From Larix kaempferi (lineage: Eukaryota > Streptophyta > Pinopsida > Pinales > Pinaceae): a stretch of 64,000 bases of DNA. Positions 10,770 to 21,719 of the stretch are shown here, piece after piece. A model generated the notes under the pieces. It made no database searches, was not told where the DNA came from, and saw nothing but the letters and a program-made list of their open reading frames with translations. Made by a program: the position numbers and the translations under genes. The stretch covers positions 3,906,001-3,970,000 of the forward strand of contig BSBM01000050.1 in assembly GCA_027924585.1 (NCBI GenBank), in the 5' to 3' direction. The stretch's first letter is position 1. Each line of letters begins with the position of its first letter.

Positions 10770-11303
10770 CTCTGTATGATCAGTTGGATCATTTATATGT
10801 ATATGTATGCATCATGTTGGATGTTGGATATGATCAGTTGGATCATTTATATGTATATGCATGCATCATGTTGGATGCTGGATATGATCAGTTAGATGAA
10901 TTATATGTATATGTATGCATCATGTTGGATTCTGGATATGATCAGTTGGATCATTTGTATGTATTTTGTATATGCATCATGTTGGATGCTTAGACCATGT
11001 ATCTGTATATGTATCACGTAGATACTGTGTATGATCAAGTAGATCAGGTGGATACATTGTGTGGATCATGTATCCGTGTATGTATCAGGAGGATACATTA
11101 TATGATCAGGTGGATCATGTATGATGATATGTATCAGGTAGATACTTGGTATGCATCAGGTAGATGCATTGTATGATCAGGATGATCATGATGTCGAGCT
11201 TCAGGATGTTTCTCTAGATGATATGTACCAGGATGGTATAGTGATGATGATTAGGATGATCATATGTATCAGGTGGATACATTACATAATCAGTTGGATT
11301 ATG
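10770..11303 (+). repeat. Hairpin array in the Copia B 3' region
   Basis: About four tandem units of roughly 55 bp with TGATCAGTTGGATCA and GCATCATGTTGGATGC are followed by spaced hairpins with five-base loops: 11081-11097, 11102-11118, 11131-11145, 11151-11169, 11173-11189, 11224-11240, 11247-11263, 11266-11280 and 11285-11303. Stems differ (TGTATC, ATGATC, ATGCATC, TGTACC with one G-T pair, CATAATC) while loops are AGGNN or AGTTG. Confidence 0.85.
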
Positions 11304-11331
11304 TGTGATGAGTTCTGAAGACACAAATGCA

Positions 11332-11668
11332 CAGAGCCTTTCCGACATGGTGGTAGATGTCTTCTCCCATGTGCGTTGATGTAAGTGCAGAGCCTTTCCG
11401 ACATGGTGGTAGATGTGTTCTCCCATGTGCGTTGATGTAAGTTCAGAGCCTTTCCGACATGGTGGTAGATGTGTTCTCCCATGTGCATTGATGTAAGTGC
11501 AGAGCCTTTCTGACATTGTGGTAGATGTGTTCTCCCATGTGCATTGATGTAAGTGCAGAGCCTTTTCGACATGGTGGCAGATGTGTTCTCCCATGGTCGT
11601 TGATGTAAGTGCTGTGAGCCTTTCATGGATGGTGGTAGGTTGGTCCTCCCATGCCGGTGAGTGTAAGT
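11332..11668 (+). repeat. 56-bp minisatellite in the Copia B 3' region
   Basis: CAGAGCCTTTCCGACATGG starts at 11332, 11388, 11444, 11500 and 11556, exactly 56 bp apart, with a degraded sixth copy to about 11668. It occupies the slot where copies A and E carry a different minisatellite. It creates long stop-free antisense frames (290 and 179 codons), which I treat as artefacts. The remaining 3' region to 12042 matches that of A and E. Confidence 0.9.
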
Positions 11669-12051
11669 GTTGTGTGTGTGCATCTGGGTTGTGCTTCGTG
11701 ATACTCTGTGGCCATGAACAGGTTGTGCAGTAGCATGTAAAAGATCCTGGGATATCCGATAGGTTGAGTTGTGTGCTCGTAATAAGTCCTGGGATGCTCT
11801 TTCGAGGTTTTGTTGACTCATGTAATAAGTCCCGAGGAATCCACAGTATGGCCAGTGATGATGAAGACCTGCAAGTGGTGGGCCTACATCTAGTATGAAA
11901 AAGGACTGGCTTTGTAGGAATTCCTATTACGAGTAGAGTCAAGGATTGGTTGAGATAGCAGCAGCAGTGATGATGATGATGACGATGATCCCGAGAAGAA
12001 GACTTGTCTAACAGATCCGTGTTGAGAAATACCTTCCTAGTTAAGAGGGAG

Positions 12052-14028
12052 TGTTGATGTATATGTAACTTTGGAATGTATTTCATCCATGTATTTCATA
12101 TATATTTTGTCATGTACCCACCTGCTGGCCCAATGCAAGGAAGGGAACATGGCACTAAAACCTGGGCATTTCATAAACTTCAACTAGTTTATTAAAATCA
12201 TAAGAATTTAAAACAATGGTGTGCAGATACAATTACGCAATATGCACAGCGGAATTTAAAACTAATCCACACACATTACTCATGCATACAGCATATCAAT
12301 AGTCATTGAATTAATATAGTGCAGAAGTAAATATAGAGGCATAAAAACACTTATCTTCATTATGCAACTTCCCCAAGCAACTAGCTATGTCGCTGCAACG
12401 TTCCACCCAACCATAGGCTCTTCGACAACTTATACTGAGTCCGTCCGAAGGCCACCCCCGAGCTGGGCATGATTCCTTCAAGGAAAAGGGGACATTCACT
12501 CTCTCACAACCCATTAACTATTTCATCTTAGCCAAGCCAGTCTAACTGGGTTTATCAGGCTACACTTGAACCCTGGAGGCTTACACTCATGCTCCAGCTA
12601 AAGCTATGGATACCCATAACCCATACCCAACATACTCTTCTCTCACACAGCATGCACAAACAGGGGTAGGGATACCCATTTTAAACAGTAGGATTTACAA
12701 ATAAGATGGCCATGGGTTTTCTCAAAAACGTTCCCAACCAAAAACGGATTGTGGGATGGGGCAACCAACCACAGGGAGGAAAAATGATTTCTTCCCCAAT
12801 ACCTCCACCTTCAACAGCCCAAACGGTCTCTATTGAATCCCCCCATTTGATTTCCCTTTCTTCCCCATTGGTATAAAACACAAAAACGCCCTTCTCTACT
12901 GGGAGAATGAGGAAAAACGCAGCAGACATGCCTGGAAAACGCCCAAGCAGCTAGAGCTGCGTGAGGGTGCAAGACTGATGGTTGCCTCTTGGCTTAGAGA
13001 GAAATTTCGTGGCTTTATTCTTTCCCAAGGAGACAAACACGATTTTCCATGAAGGGTGACTTTCCCATACCCGAATTTGGACAACCATACCTCTCCATTC
13101 CCAAGACATTAACTACCTCAACCAACTCTTGGGAGAAATTAATGGTTGGGTACAAAAGTCAACATGGGTAGTTGAGGGTTTGATGGGTTCTCTCATTGAC
13201 ACTTGGCTTGACTCTATTGGCTCAAGAGTTTGAATTTTTTCCCTCCCAATTCCTTGTGAAATCATGCCCCATCTCTTTATTGCATTGCATAGCTAGTTGT
13301 GGGTATTTTTATTAAAATGCATATTACATGATGTTGAAATTCCAATGTGCCTGGCTATCATGCAAAGCATATGCATCAATAAATCGATGGTGGGGCCTTG
13401 GCCTTGAGCTCCTCACCATGATTTCATAACAATATTACATCAATTACATTTGAATGTAATGGGGTCAATAATGGGGACGTTACATATTTATTGTACCCTT
13501 ATAAGAGATGTGTTATTCCTCTATAAGAAAGTGTCGTCATGAGTATTGACAAGTGTCGCAAGTGTGTGTACTTGCCGATGGGTTATTAGACCACCATGTG
13601 TGGGGTTGGCCTTGAAATATATATTATATTGTGGATGTACCTAGCTAGACAAGTCGGCCCCATAGTGTAACTGGGAAAACAGGTTAAGTATAAATAGAGA
13701 TCGAGAGATCTCTATTTGATCACTCAAAAACTCACACTTCTCTCATTCAGAAAGTGTCGCACTAGTGAGGAGGAGGATCATCTGCTACTAGGAGACTATC
13801 TTAGTGTATTTTGGTTGTACTTTGGTTGAGCCATTGCTCTTTCTATCTTTGAGGAAGTTGTGGGGTTTTTCACCTTAGGGTTTTCCCCATGGAAACTCTG
13901 TGTCTCTTGTCTCCCATGCTTTTGATTCTTATGATGCTTATTGTGATTGTTATGCATTGATATACTGTATATGTTATTCTCTCAGTAAATATCCTAGAGT
14001 ATTGTGAATTAATGCTCAAAATTTAACA
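12052..14028 (+). repeat. 3' LTR of Copia copy B, split
   Basis: LTR sequence at 12052-12107 and 13490-14028 (about 595 bp in all), preceded by the purine tract AAGAGGGAG (12043-12051) that primes plus-strand DNA. It is interrupted at 12108-13484. The TATA hairpin is at 13692-13717. It ends AATTTAACA at 14028, after which Gypsy D sequence resumes. Confidence 0.9.
12108..13484. mobile_element. Solo LTR inserted in the Copia B 3' LTR
   Basis: 1377 bp starting TGTCATGTACCC and ending GGGGACGTTACA, flanked by TATTT at 12103-12107 and 13485-13489. Removing it and one TATTT restores the LTR seen at 5440. TG..CA ends with a 5-bp duplication and no internal coding sequence fit a solo LTR left by LTR-LTR recombination. 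A TATAAAA at about 12872 would suit plus orientation, but orientation is uncertain. A short inverted repeat ATTACATT-TG-AATGTAAT lies at about 13443-13460. Confidence 0.85.
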
Positions 14029-14328
14029 AAAATATATACATTCCGAAGTGGTAAAAGATACAAGTATAGTACCGGAAAGAGGTTTAATGAACATGAACCT
14101 CGCACCTCTCTAGAAACTGAGTTAGGAAGTAATAGGGACTCATATTAGGTTGAGACTGATAGTGAAGCAGAGCCTAGAGTAACTACCTATCAGCCTATTA
14201 CTCCGTAGAAACCTCCAGTTGACGACATAAATACTACTAACCCACAGAACAACAGTAGTAGTAACACCGAAGGAGCAAGTACTCAGAACATTCCAAGTAG
14301 TAGTATACCTAACACATCACAGAACACT

Positions 14329-15480
14329 ATGCCTCCTAGAAGAAGAATGACAAATGACATCAAGGTTCCTATATTCAAAGGAATGGGTCTAGAAGACCCT
14401 GAGCAACACTGGTTTCTTTGTGAAGCTGTGTGGAATGTTAAACAAGTAAACAATGATGCTATTAGACAAGCACAGATCGTTACCACATTTAGGGACAGAG
14501 CTTTGACATGGTTTATGATGTACTTTGTTGGACAGAATAGGACACTAGCAGAGATTAGAACTGCACTCATCAGAGAGTTTAAAAAACCTAAGTTAGAATC
14601 GTAGTGTATCACAGAGCTCAAAGAAATTAAGTAGAAACTGAGTGAGTCAGTATGGGAATTCGATCAAAATTTCAAAGCATTGTTAGATCAAGTGAGCTTT
14701 GACATAGCACCATAACAACACCAGGAATGGTTCATAGCCATGTTGTTGCCACATATCAGGTTACCATTGATGCAACAAAAGGTTACTTCATAGACAGAGG
14801 CCCTAGAGATTGCGATGAAACTAGAGGCTTGGCCTATAGGAGAGACTAGTGCAGGTATGGTTCATATACAGAGCCAACTAGCAAATTTGAAATTACAACT
14901 ACAAGATATGAAGAAAGGAAAAGAAACCCGAGAAGAAGTCTGGTGTACAAAGTGTAAGGGAGAAGGTCACCCCAAAGAACACTATTCAGTATTTAAAGAT
15001 TACATCGCTAGTGGAGCTCCAAACCCATTGAATCAACAGCAAGGACCATGGTGTGAGATTTTTCGATGTAGAGTACATCACCTAGAATATTCTTGCTTAC
15101 TTCAGAAGTATGTGCAAACACCTAAGAACCTATATTGCACATTTTGTAAATCAGTTGGTCATGATGATTCCAACTGCAGAGCATATGAACTCATGATAGA
15201 AAGAAAACATGATGTCTATAGAGTTCAAGGGGAACGCAAAACAACAATGAAACCACGCAGTATGATCAAGGAACTTACAAAGGACGTGGTGGATTCAGAG
15301 GAAGAGGAAGAAACACTGGCTAGGGAAGAGGCAGAGGACAGATTGTGTGTTATAACTGCACTCAAACTTGACATCTATCCAGAGATTGTATGAATGCTTA
15401 TACTACCTACAAGTACTGTAAATATTTTGACCATGTCATTGAGGCATGCCCTATCTTAAAAGAAAAAATTCAAGAAAGAA
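14329..15480 (+). pseudogene. Gypsy D gag with several zinc knuckles
   Basis: Frame from ATG 14329 (MPPRRRMTND). It contains a Retrotrans_gag-like core (EDPEQHWFLCEAVW, ALTWFMMYFVG, IREFKKPKL), then a spacer, then knuckle-like units: CTKCKGEGH (about 14945, last ligand lost), a CRVHH unit near 15065-15105, CTFCKSVGHDDSNC (about 15138, full CCHC), and, after a change of frame, CYNCTQT-H-LSRDC (about 15350) and a CKYFDHVIEAC unit (about 15416). Four nonsense codons (14602 TAG, 14632 TAG, 14713 TAA, 14791 TAG) lie in one continuous frame with no shift before the knuckles. Confidence 0.75.
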
Positions 15481-15509
15481 GACCAGAAGCACAGCATTAG
15501 AATGTAGAG

Positions 15510-16409
15510 ATGATCGCAGCTGAAAAACAGAATATAGATTGCAATATTCACGCTGTGATGCGAAGTGGAGCCACGATGGGTGAAGATCAAAGAACCGAAG
15601 CCTCGACTTTTGAGAGTCACCAAGCTAAACAAAATCCAACTGAAGGGACTTGGATAAGAAAAGCGACTGGAAAATCACCTCCTTTCGAGTTGAGCAAAGA
15701 AAAAGAAGTCTTCATGGAAGCCAGAGAAACCTTCAAAGAGCCATAACCTGTCACTCCACGAATCAAGTTGCGAAGTGAGACTTCGCCTGTAAAGGATATT
15801 CTAGCTTCATATGATTGATCACGTACTCCAACAGACAGAATGAGTCCTGTTGCATAGATTTTACAGAGTTGTATGAAGCTGTTGAAGCATGAAAATGCTT
15901 TAGAAGAACTACAGAATATACTGAGTCATTACGAGCAGCGTAATGTAGTGATTGAAGCACATAGGGTGGTTCATCATATTAAGAACCATAAAAGAATTGG
16001 AAGAGAAATGAGACTAAATGCATAGATTAGATATTTTGAAATGGACGAGATTATCCTTGACTTAGGCTCAGAAGTAAATGTCTTAACCAAGCAGACATGG
16101 GAACAAATGGGAAATCTGAAGTTAACATGGTCACCAATATAGTTGAGGCTAGCCAATCATCAAAAGGTTCTACCCTTTGGGAGGTTAGAATTAAATTTCC
16201 TTGTTGACATCGATGGAGTGCGAAGTAGAGCAGACTTCGAAGTGATTGAGATCGTAGATGATAGCCAACCCTATCCTGCACTATTGGGGATAGATTGGGA
16301 AATGGATAAACTCACAATTATCAAATTGAAAAAGATGCAGATGATATTCGAAGGAGCAGATATTAGGGTCATTAGACCCTTGGCCATCACAAGGACCTCG
16401 ATATACTGA
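15510..16409 (+). pseudogene. Gypsy D aspartic protease region
   Basis: A spacer rich in charged residues leads to EIILDLGSEVNVLTKQTW (about 16045-16100), a DLGS variant of the retroviral-type protease active site, and then PYPALLGIDW, the usual distal ILG block. The protease cleaves Gag-Pol in the particle. Stops in the frame are TAA 15744, TGA 15816, TAG 15855, TAG 16023, TAG 16140 and TGA 16407. All but the last sit in phase with the downstream pol frame. The last adjoins a locally shifted segment (16410-16736). Confidence 0.7.
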
Positions 16410-16559
16410 ACCAATAAGAGAAGAATGCAGATCTCAAGATTTGGATCATATCTACAAGATGACGGTGAATCAGGAAGATTACGCCAATCCAACTGATGAT
16501 GGAACACTGAGTTGGAGATGTGACAGTTCTTGCATATCCGAATCAGATGTAGGGTTAGA

Positions 16560-17417
16560 GAATTGTTAGAGTAGAATGCATGAAATATATGCAAGAAGAT
16601 GCGCGTAGCTCACGAGTTCACTGCGCTGGATTGGAACAGAGGTAAGTCCAATCCCTACTTACGATGGCTTGACTAATATTCATAATTTTTTCAAGAATAT
16701 CTTATATCAGTTTCATATGAACATAAGATATCAACATTGGATACAACACTGCGCGCTACACCTACCAGATGGTGGGCTGCGCATAAGCAAAATCTGACCA
16801 CATGGGAGGAATGTAAGCATATGATGGAGATCAGATTTCTGGAAGAAACCGAGTTTGTAAAAGTGAAATATAATGAACAAACTGATCCTAGAGATCACAT
16901 AGACCTTTGTATGAAAGCATGGACACATAGACCGCAAACATAATGGATTCACGTATTTGTACATACACTAGAGCAGATTCTGAAGAACTGGTACACAGAA
17001 ACAGAACTTCGTAGGGGAACAATAGAATGGTTTGTCATGATTAAGAACTTCCAAGCAACTTTCAACTTTGAGGATGAATGTCCAAGTATAAATGAAGCAT
17101 TACAGATCATCAAAAATAAGGTATTCAACGACACACCAGAACCTGTGTATCAACAACCAGATTGGGCAAGACAGCTAGAACATGCGTTGGAATGTTATAA
17201 ATTCACTTTAGATGAAGATGAAGAGGAAAGCAATGATGATGACCCACGCAATGTAAACATACCTGAGTTGGAAGGAAAGCGCGAAGTCGAAGGAACTCCA
17301 TTGGAAATTCTGGATCTAAGTAATCCTGTAAAAACTCAAAAAGTAAACATTGGAACTACTGAAGAACCGAACTTCACTTCTATCGACAATTATTGGGACA
17401 AACAGACGGTTGCGTAG
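16560..17417 (+). pseudogene. Second gag-like block between protease and RT (Gypsy D)
   Basis: Reading with one local frame change, the segment gives LRWIGTEVSPIPTYDGL (about 16628) and then, from 16737, ATPTRWWAAHKQNLTTWEEC, MEIRFLEE and DPRDHIDLC, followed by LEQILKNWYTETELRRG. The WW..H..W..C..RF pattern is that of retrotransposon gag domains, but it sits after the protease. An acidic region then leads to RT. Stops: TAA 16941 and TAG 17415. From memory, related plant elements carry the same block, so it is probably a lineage trait rather than a local rearrangement. Confidence 0.55.
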
Positions 17418-18923
17418 ATAGCAAACTTAATCTGAGAATATGAAGACTTATTTCCTACAAAGTTTTCTGAAATGAAAGGAATTTTGGGCGACTTGGGAGT
17501 TACGAAAATACCTCTCAAGCCAGATGCGAAGCCCATTAAGCAGAGACCTTATCGACTCAATCCAAGATAAAAAGAAAGGGTAAAAGAAGATCTTGATAAG
17601 ATGCTCGACGCAGGAATCATTGAACCTGTAGAAGAGTCAGAATGAATAACTCCCATGGTTATCCAGGAAAAGAATACTAAAGGCGAAATTAGGATCTGTG
17701 TAGATCTCAGAAAGCTAAACGATGCATCACTGCATGACCCATTTCCTACTCCATTCACAGATGAAGTATTAGACAATGTTGGAGGGAATGAAGCGTACTC
17801 TTTCACTGATGGATTTTCTGGATACCATCAGATCAGAATTGATACAACAGACAGACACAAGACCACCTTTTCCATAGAATGGGGTTCATTTCAGTACACA
17901 GTAATGCCCTTCGGTCTGAAGAACGCACTTGCTATTTTTTCAAGAGTAGTTATTGCTGCAATCAAGGATTTCATCCATAAATTTTTAGAAGTATATTTTG
18001 ATGATTGGATAGTATTTGGGTTATTAAAGAACCATTATGCCAGCTTAACACTGATGTTAGAAAAGTGTATAAAACATTAGATATCCCTGAACTTGAAGAA
18101 GAGCATCTTCTGTGTTCCCTATGGAATTCTATTGGGACACATTGTTTGTAAACAGGGGTTGATGGTTGATCCAACTAAAATCGTAGTTATTGTGAACTTA
18201 CCAGCGCCTAATTCAGTAAGAAAACTATGCACTACATTGGGGCACACAGGCTATTACATGAAGTTAATCAAAGGATATGTGCATATCACTGCGCCTAAGG
18301 AATTTTTTTTGAAGAAAGAAGCGAAGTTCATATGGATTGAGCATTGCCAGAGGGGACTGGATACACTTAAAGAAAGGATGGTAACTGCGCCTACATTAGT
18401 TTTTCCAGATTGGAGAAAACATTTCCATGTACATGTATATGCTTCATCCATTGCACTTGGAGTTGTGCTAGCTCAGCCAGGTGAGGGAGGCATTGACCAT
18501 CCTATTGCATTCTCTAGCAGGAAGCTGTCCTCAGCAGAAAAGAATTATACTGCAACAAAAAGAGAAGGTTTAGCCATGGTGTACGCACTGCAAAAGTTCA
18601 GACACTATTTGCTAGGTGCGCACTTTTGTATGTTTACTGGCCATTCAACATTGAAATACTTGGTTAATAAACCAGTGTTAGGGGGGAGAATATGTAGATG
18701 GTTGTTACTCTTTCAAGAGTATGACTTTGAAATTGTTGTTAATCCAGGAAGGCTGAACTCAGGACATGACCATCTTTCCAGAATCGAGTCAGGAAAAGAA
18801 CCTACCAACCTAGAAGATAGTCTACCAGATGCGCAGTTGTTTGCTATTCAGATAGCATATGAATACTATAAAGACATTGTAGAATTCCTAACCATGGGTT
18901 TGTCACCTACAAGGTTTACTAGG
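17418..18923 (+). pseudogene. Gypsy D reverse transcriptase and RNase H
   Basis: RT blocks in order: EYEDLFPTKF, KPIKQRPYRLNP, RICVDLRKLNDA, FTDGFSGYHQI, MPFGLKNA, and the catalytic YFDDW (about 17993). RNase H blocks: HVHVYASSIALG (the usual catalytic Asp is Tyr), TKREGLAMVYALQKFRHYL, and FTGHSTLKYL (Asp replaced by Gly), ending GHDHLSRI. Two RNase H acidic residues are therefore lost. Stops, all in one frame: TGA 17433, TAA 17568, TGA 17643, TAG 18078. The TGAs at 17433 and 17643 fall where the family has Arg and Trp. Confidence 0.85.
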
Positions 18924-20138
18924 TAGCAGAAGAAACAACTGGTAGTAAAAGTAGCTAACTTCACCATAATTGCAGGACAATTATACAAGCTAGGACCGGA
19001 TGAAGTGTTGCGCAGATGTGTGCTAGAACATGAGAAACCATTGATACTGGCTGAAGCACATTCATGGGTGTCTAGAGGCCACTATGTAGGAAGAGCTACT
19101 GCGCAGAAAATACTAAGAGAAGGACTATGGTGGCCTACACTCCATAAGGATTCAAAGGAACATTGCCGCAATTGTGATGTTTTCCAAAGGATAGGAAAGC
19201 CATCTCGTAGAGATGAGATGCCTTTGATGCCACAGTTGACATTGCAAGCCTTTGATAAATGGGCTATTGATTTTGTGGGACCTATTAACCCACCAGGGAA
19301 GCGAACTAGTTCAAGATACATTATTACAGCTATAGACTATCTAACCAGATAAGCAGAAGCAAAACCAGTAAAGGACTGTAGCGCAGTTACTGCCGCGTAG
19401 TTCATTTTTGAAAACATCCTCACAAGGTTTGGATGTCGAAAGATCCTTATGAGCGATCAGGGAACTCACTTCCTAAATAGACCTATTGAAGCCCTAACTA
19501 AAGAATTCCAGATTTACCATCAGAAGAGCACACCATATCATCCACAAGATAATGCCACTGTTGAGGCTTTTAACAAAGTGTTGGAAAATGCGATCACCAA
19601 GGTATGCAATACACACAGGGGTGATTGGGATCTACGAATACCAGATGTGTTATGAGCATATAGGACAACTTGTAAGAAGTTGACAGGTCATACACCTTTC
19701 AGGTTAGCATTTGGACAGGAAGCTGTGATGCCAATGGAATACATAGTACCAATTTTGGGAATTGCAGCTTTCACAGGCATGGCAGATGATGAGACAATGG
19801 AAGAAAGGCTACTACACTTGGTTGGCTTAGAAGAAGATCGCTTCATTGTAGGATTTCACCAACAAGTGCAGAAAGACAGAGAAAAATCATGGCATGATCG
19901 CCACATCAAGTACAAATATTTTCAGGTAGGAGATCTTGTCCTCCTCTATGATAGCAAATTCATGAAATTTCCTGGAAAATTTAAGATGCATTGGCTAGGA
20001 CCATATATTGTCAAGAATGTTACTAATGGTGGCGCAATTCAGCTAGCCACATTGAGGGGAGAAAACCTACTAGGTCTTATTAATGGAAGTAGAGTAAAAC
20101 CCTACAGGGTTAGTCCTACTTCGCGAGACCTCAGTTGA
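18924..20138 (+). pseudogene. Gypsy D integrase
   Basis: HHCC zinc finger H..H..C..C (AHSWVSRGHYVG ... HCRNCDVFQR, about 19060-19190), then the catalytic core with D (KWAIDFVGPI), D (SDQGTHF) and E ([10 protein letters not shown]), then a C-terminal segment with WHDRHIKYKYFQVGDLVLLY and KFKMHWLGPY. Integrase inserts the cDNA in the host chromosome. It is broken by TAG 18924, TAA 19350 and TGA 19653 (both normally Trp positions) and TAG 19398, with the frame otherwise unbroken to TGA 20136-20138. Confidence 0.85.
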
Positions 20139-20900
20139 TCAGCAACGAAGAAAATTCTAAGTGTCATGTGCAGTTGAAACTTGACACTAAGAATGACCGA
20201 ATAAAGAGTCTGCATGCAATTTTGGTGGAACACGAAGCTCTATGAAATATCAGATGCAAAGTGCTCATTGGAAGCACAGATGCGAAGTGCACATCGGGAG
20301 CTACGATGCGAAGTACAAGTAGGAAGCGCAATTGCGAAGTTAAAAATGACTGAGCATAAATGCGCAGTGGAACCTCGCAGATTTTGTCTAAGCCACGAGT
20401 GAATTTTGATAGAGCTAGCCATTAAAATGTCGGTCATAAAAATAACCGTTATACAATGTTTTTTCCAACGGCCGCTTCTGCATTTAAAGCAAAATTAGTC
20501 GTTTTGATGCATTCAATGAAGGAAAGGACCAAGATCCTCGATGGATTTGGCCAATGGTTGCAACATTTAATGTCTATCTAGCCGTTTGTGGTCGCACTTC
20601 AAGGATAACCGCGCCTATAAATATCGCTAAGAATAGCCTCACGGGATTTACCGTGACTTTCCAATTTTTCCCACAAGATGAATTTAAGTGTTTACGAGTG
20701 AATGCACGAACAGTCTTGAAGAGTGCCCAGAGTAGTTTCCAAGTGGATGTTTGAATGATCACCAGTTGAATAGGTTGTGAGGGATTTTAAACGCTACGGG
20801 CTTGTAGGGGTAATGAGAACGCCCGACAAGAAGTCTGTTCCACAAAGGGGTTCTGGGTCAAGAAGCTCTCCCCTCATCGTACCAGCTATGCAATAGAAGG
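20139..20900 (+). promoter_or_regulatory. Spacer with possible internal promoter upstream of ORF3
   Basis: Noncoding spacer after integrase. It has repeated GCGAAGT words (20282, 20307, 20334) and a TATAAATA at 20616-20623 in a GC-richer context, placed upstream of the coiled-coil ORF3. It could drive a separate ORF3 transcript, or could be the TATA box of a 3' LTR. Without a matching 5' LTR I cannot choose between these. Confidence 0.35.
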
Positions 20901-21719
20901 ATAAACAGCCAGTAAAGGACCAGGAGAAGCTGAAGGCAGGAGGAATCCCAAGGAACAGTCCATTTCTACCTCTTGGGGATAGGCCAATCTACCTCATACA
21001 TGAGTACATTCTGCCCAAAAGGCTTGATGCATTGATGTTACCTTGTTCAAGAACACACAGTCTGAAATCCCTCTACTGTTGATTTCTACCCATGTGCGCA
21101 TCCATGAGAACTTACTTGGTAAGATACCCAGATGTAAGTTCTCAGATCATGATCTCTTACAGGGGAAGGACTCTAAAGATCCAAAATATCCTCCGTTCCA
21201 GCTTGACCAATATATATGCTGACGAACGATGAGAAAAACAGAAACCCTATCATCATCATGCAGGACTGGCTCGCACCATTGGTACCATCTAGGTTGTTGA
21301 ACCTCCTCCGAATACCAAATTTTGAATAAAGTCCTAAATGTACTCTGGTAGTGCACACCTTTCTCTCGCACATGCACTAAGGCTACCTGTGGCTCAACCG
21401 TAGGGTCGATATAACCATTGACCTCATCCATAGAATCACTCATCTCAGCAAGCGAGATGACGATCCCGCAGGATAGTTTGTGGGAAAAACAAAGGATAAA
21501 GAGATCACTAATAAAATGAAGGAACAATATAAATTAGTAAAGGGGAATCGAGGTTTTATCACAGATGGAATCGAAGACCGAGCTACGTAGTTCACTGTTC
21601 AACTGCTAGAAGGAAATTTTTTGAGGAAGTGCAGACCGACGGAGGTGGCGGTGGTATTAGTTCTCCTCGCTGTGAAGACCAAGGATGGAAAACAATACAA
21701 CTGGTAAAGTTATTTATTA

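Larger units (their letters stand above)
5440..14028 (+). mobile_element. Full-length Ty1/Copia element, copy B, nested in Gypsy D
   Basis: LTR, tRNA-iMet primer site, gag, PR-IN-RT-RH order, 3' noncoding region, purine tract, LTR. Integrase before RT defines Copia. Flanks are AACAT (5435-5439) and AAAAT (14029-14033), a five-base duplication with one mismatch. It splits Gypsy D, whose gag lies to the right and leader to the left. It is inactive: a one-base insertion in the zinc knuckle, nonsense codons, and an altered RT catalytic residue. The 3' LTR is itself split by a solo LTR. Confidence 0.9.

Noticed and set aside
11332-11600. Regularly spaced repeat resembling a CRISPR array
   Set aside because: Units are contiguous 56-bp tandem copies with no unique spacers, in plant retrotransposon DNA.
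11214-12086. 290-codon minus-strand ORF opposite the Copia B 3' region
   Set aside because: It is composed of the antisense of the 56-bp minisatellite and His/Ser-rich simple sequence, a second frame is also open there, and copies A and E do not preserve it.
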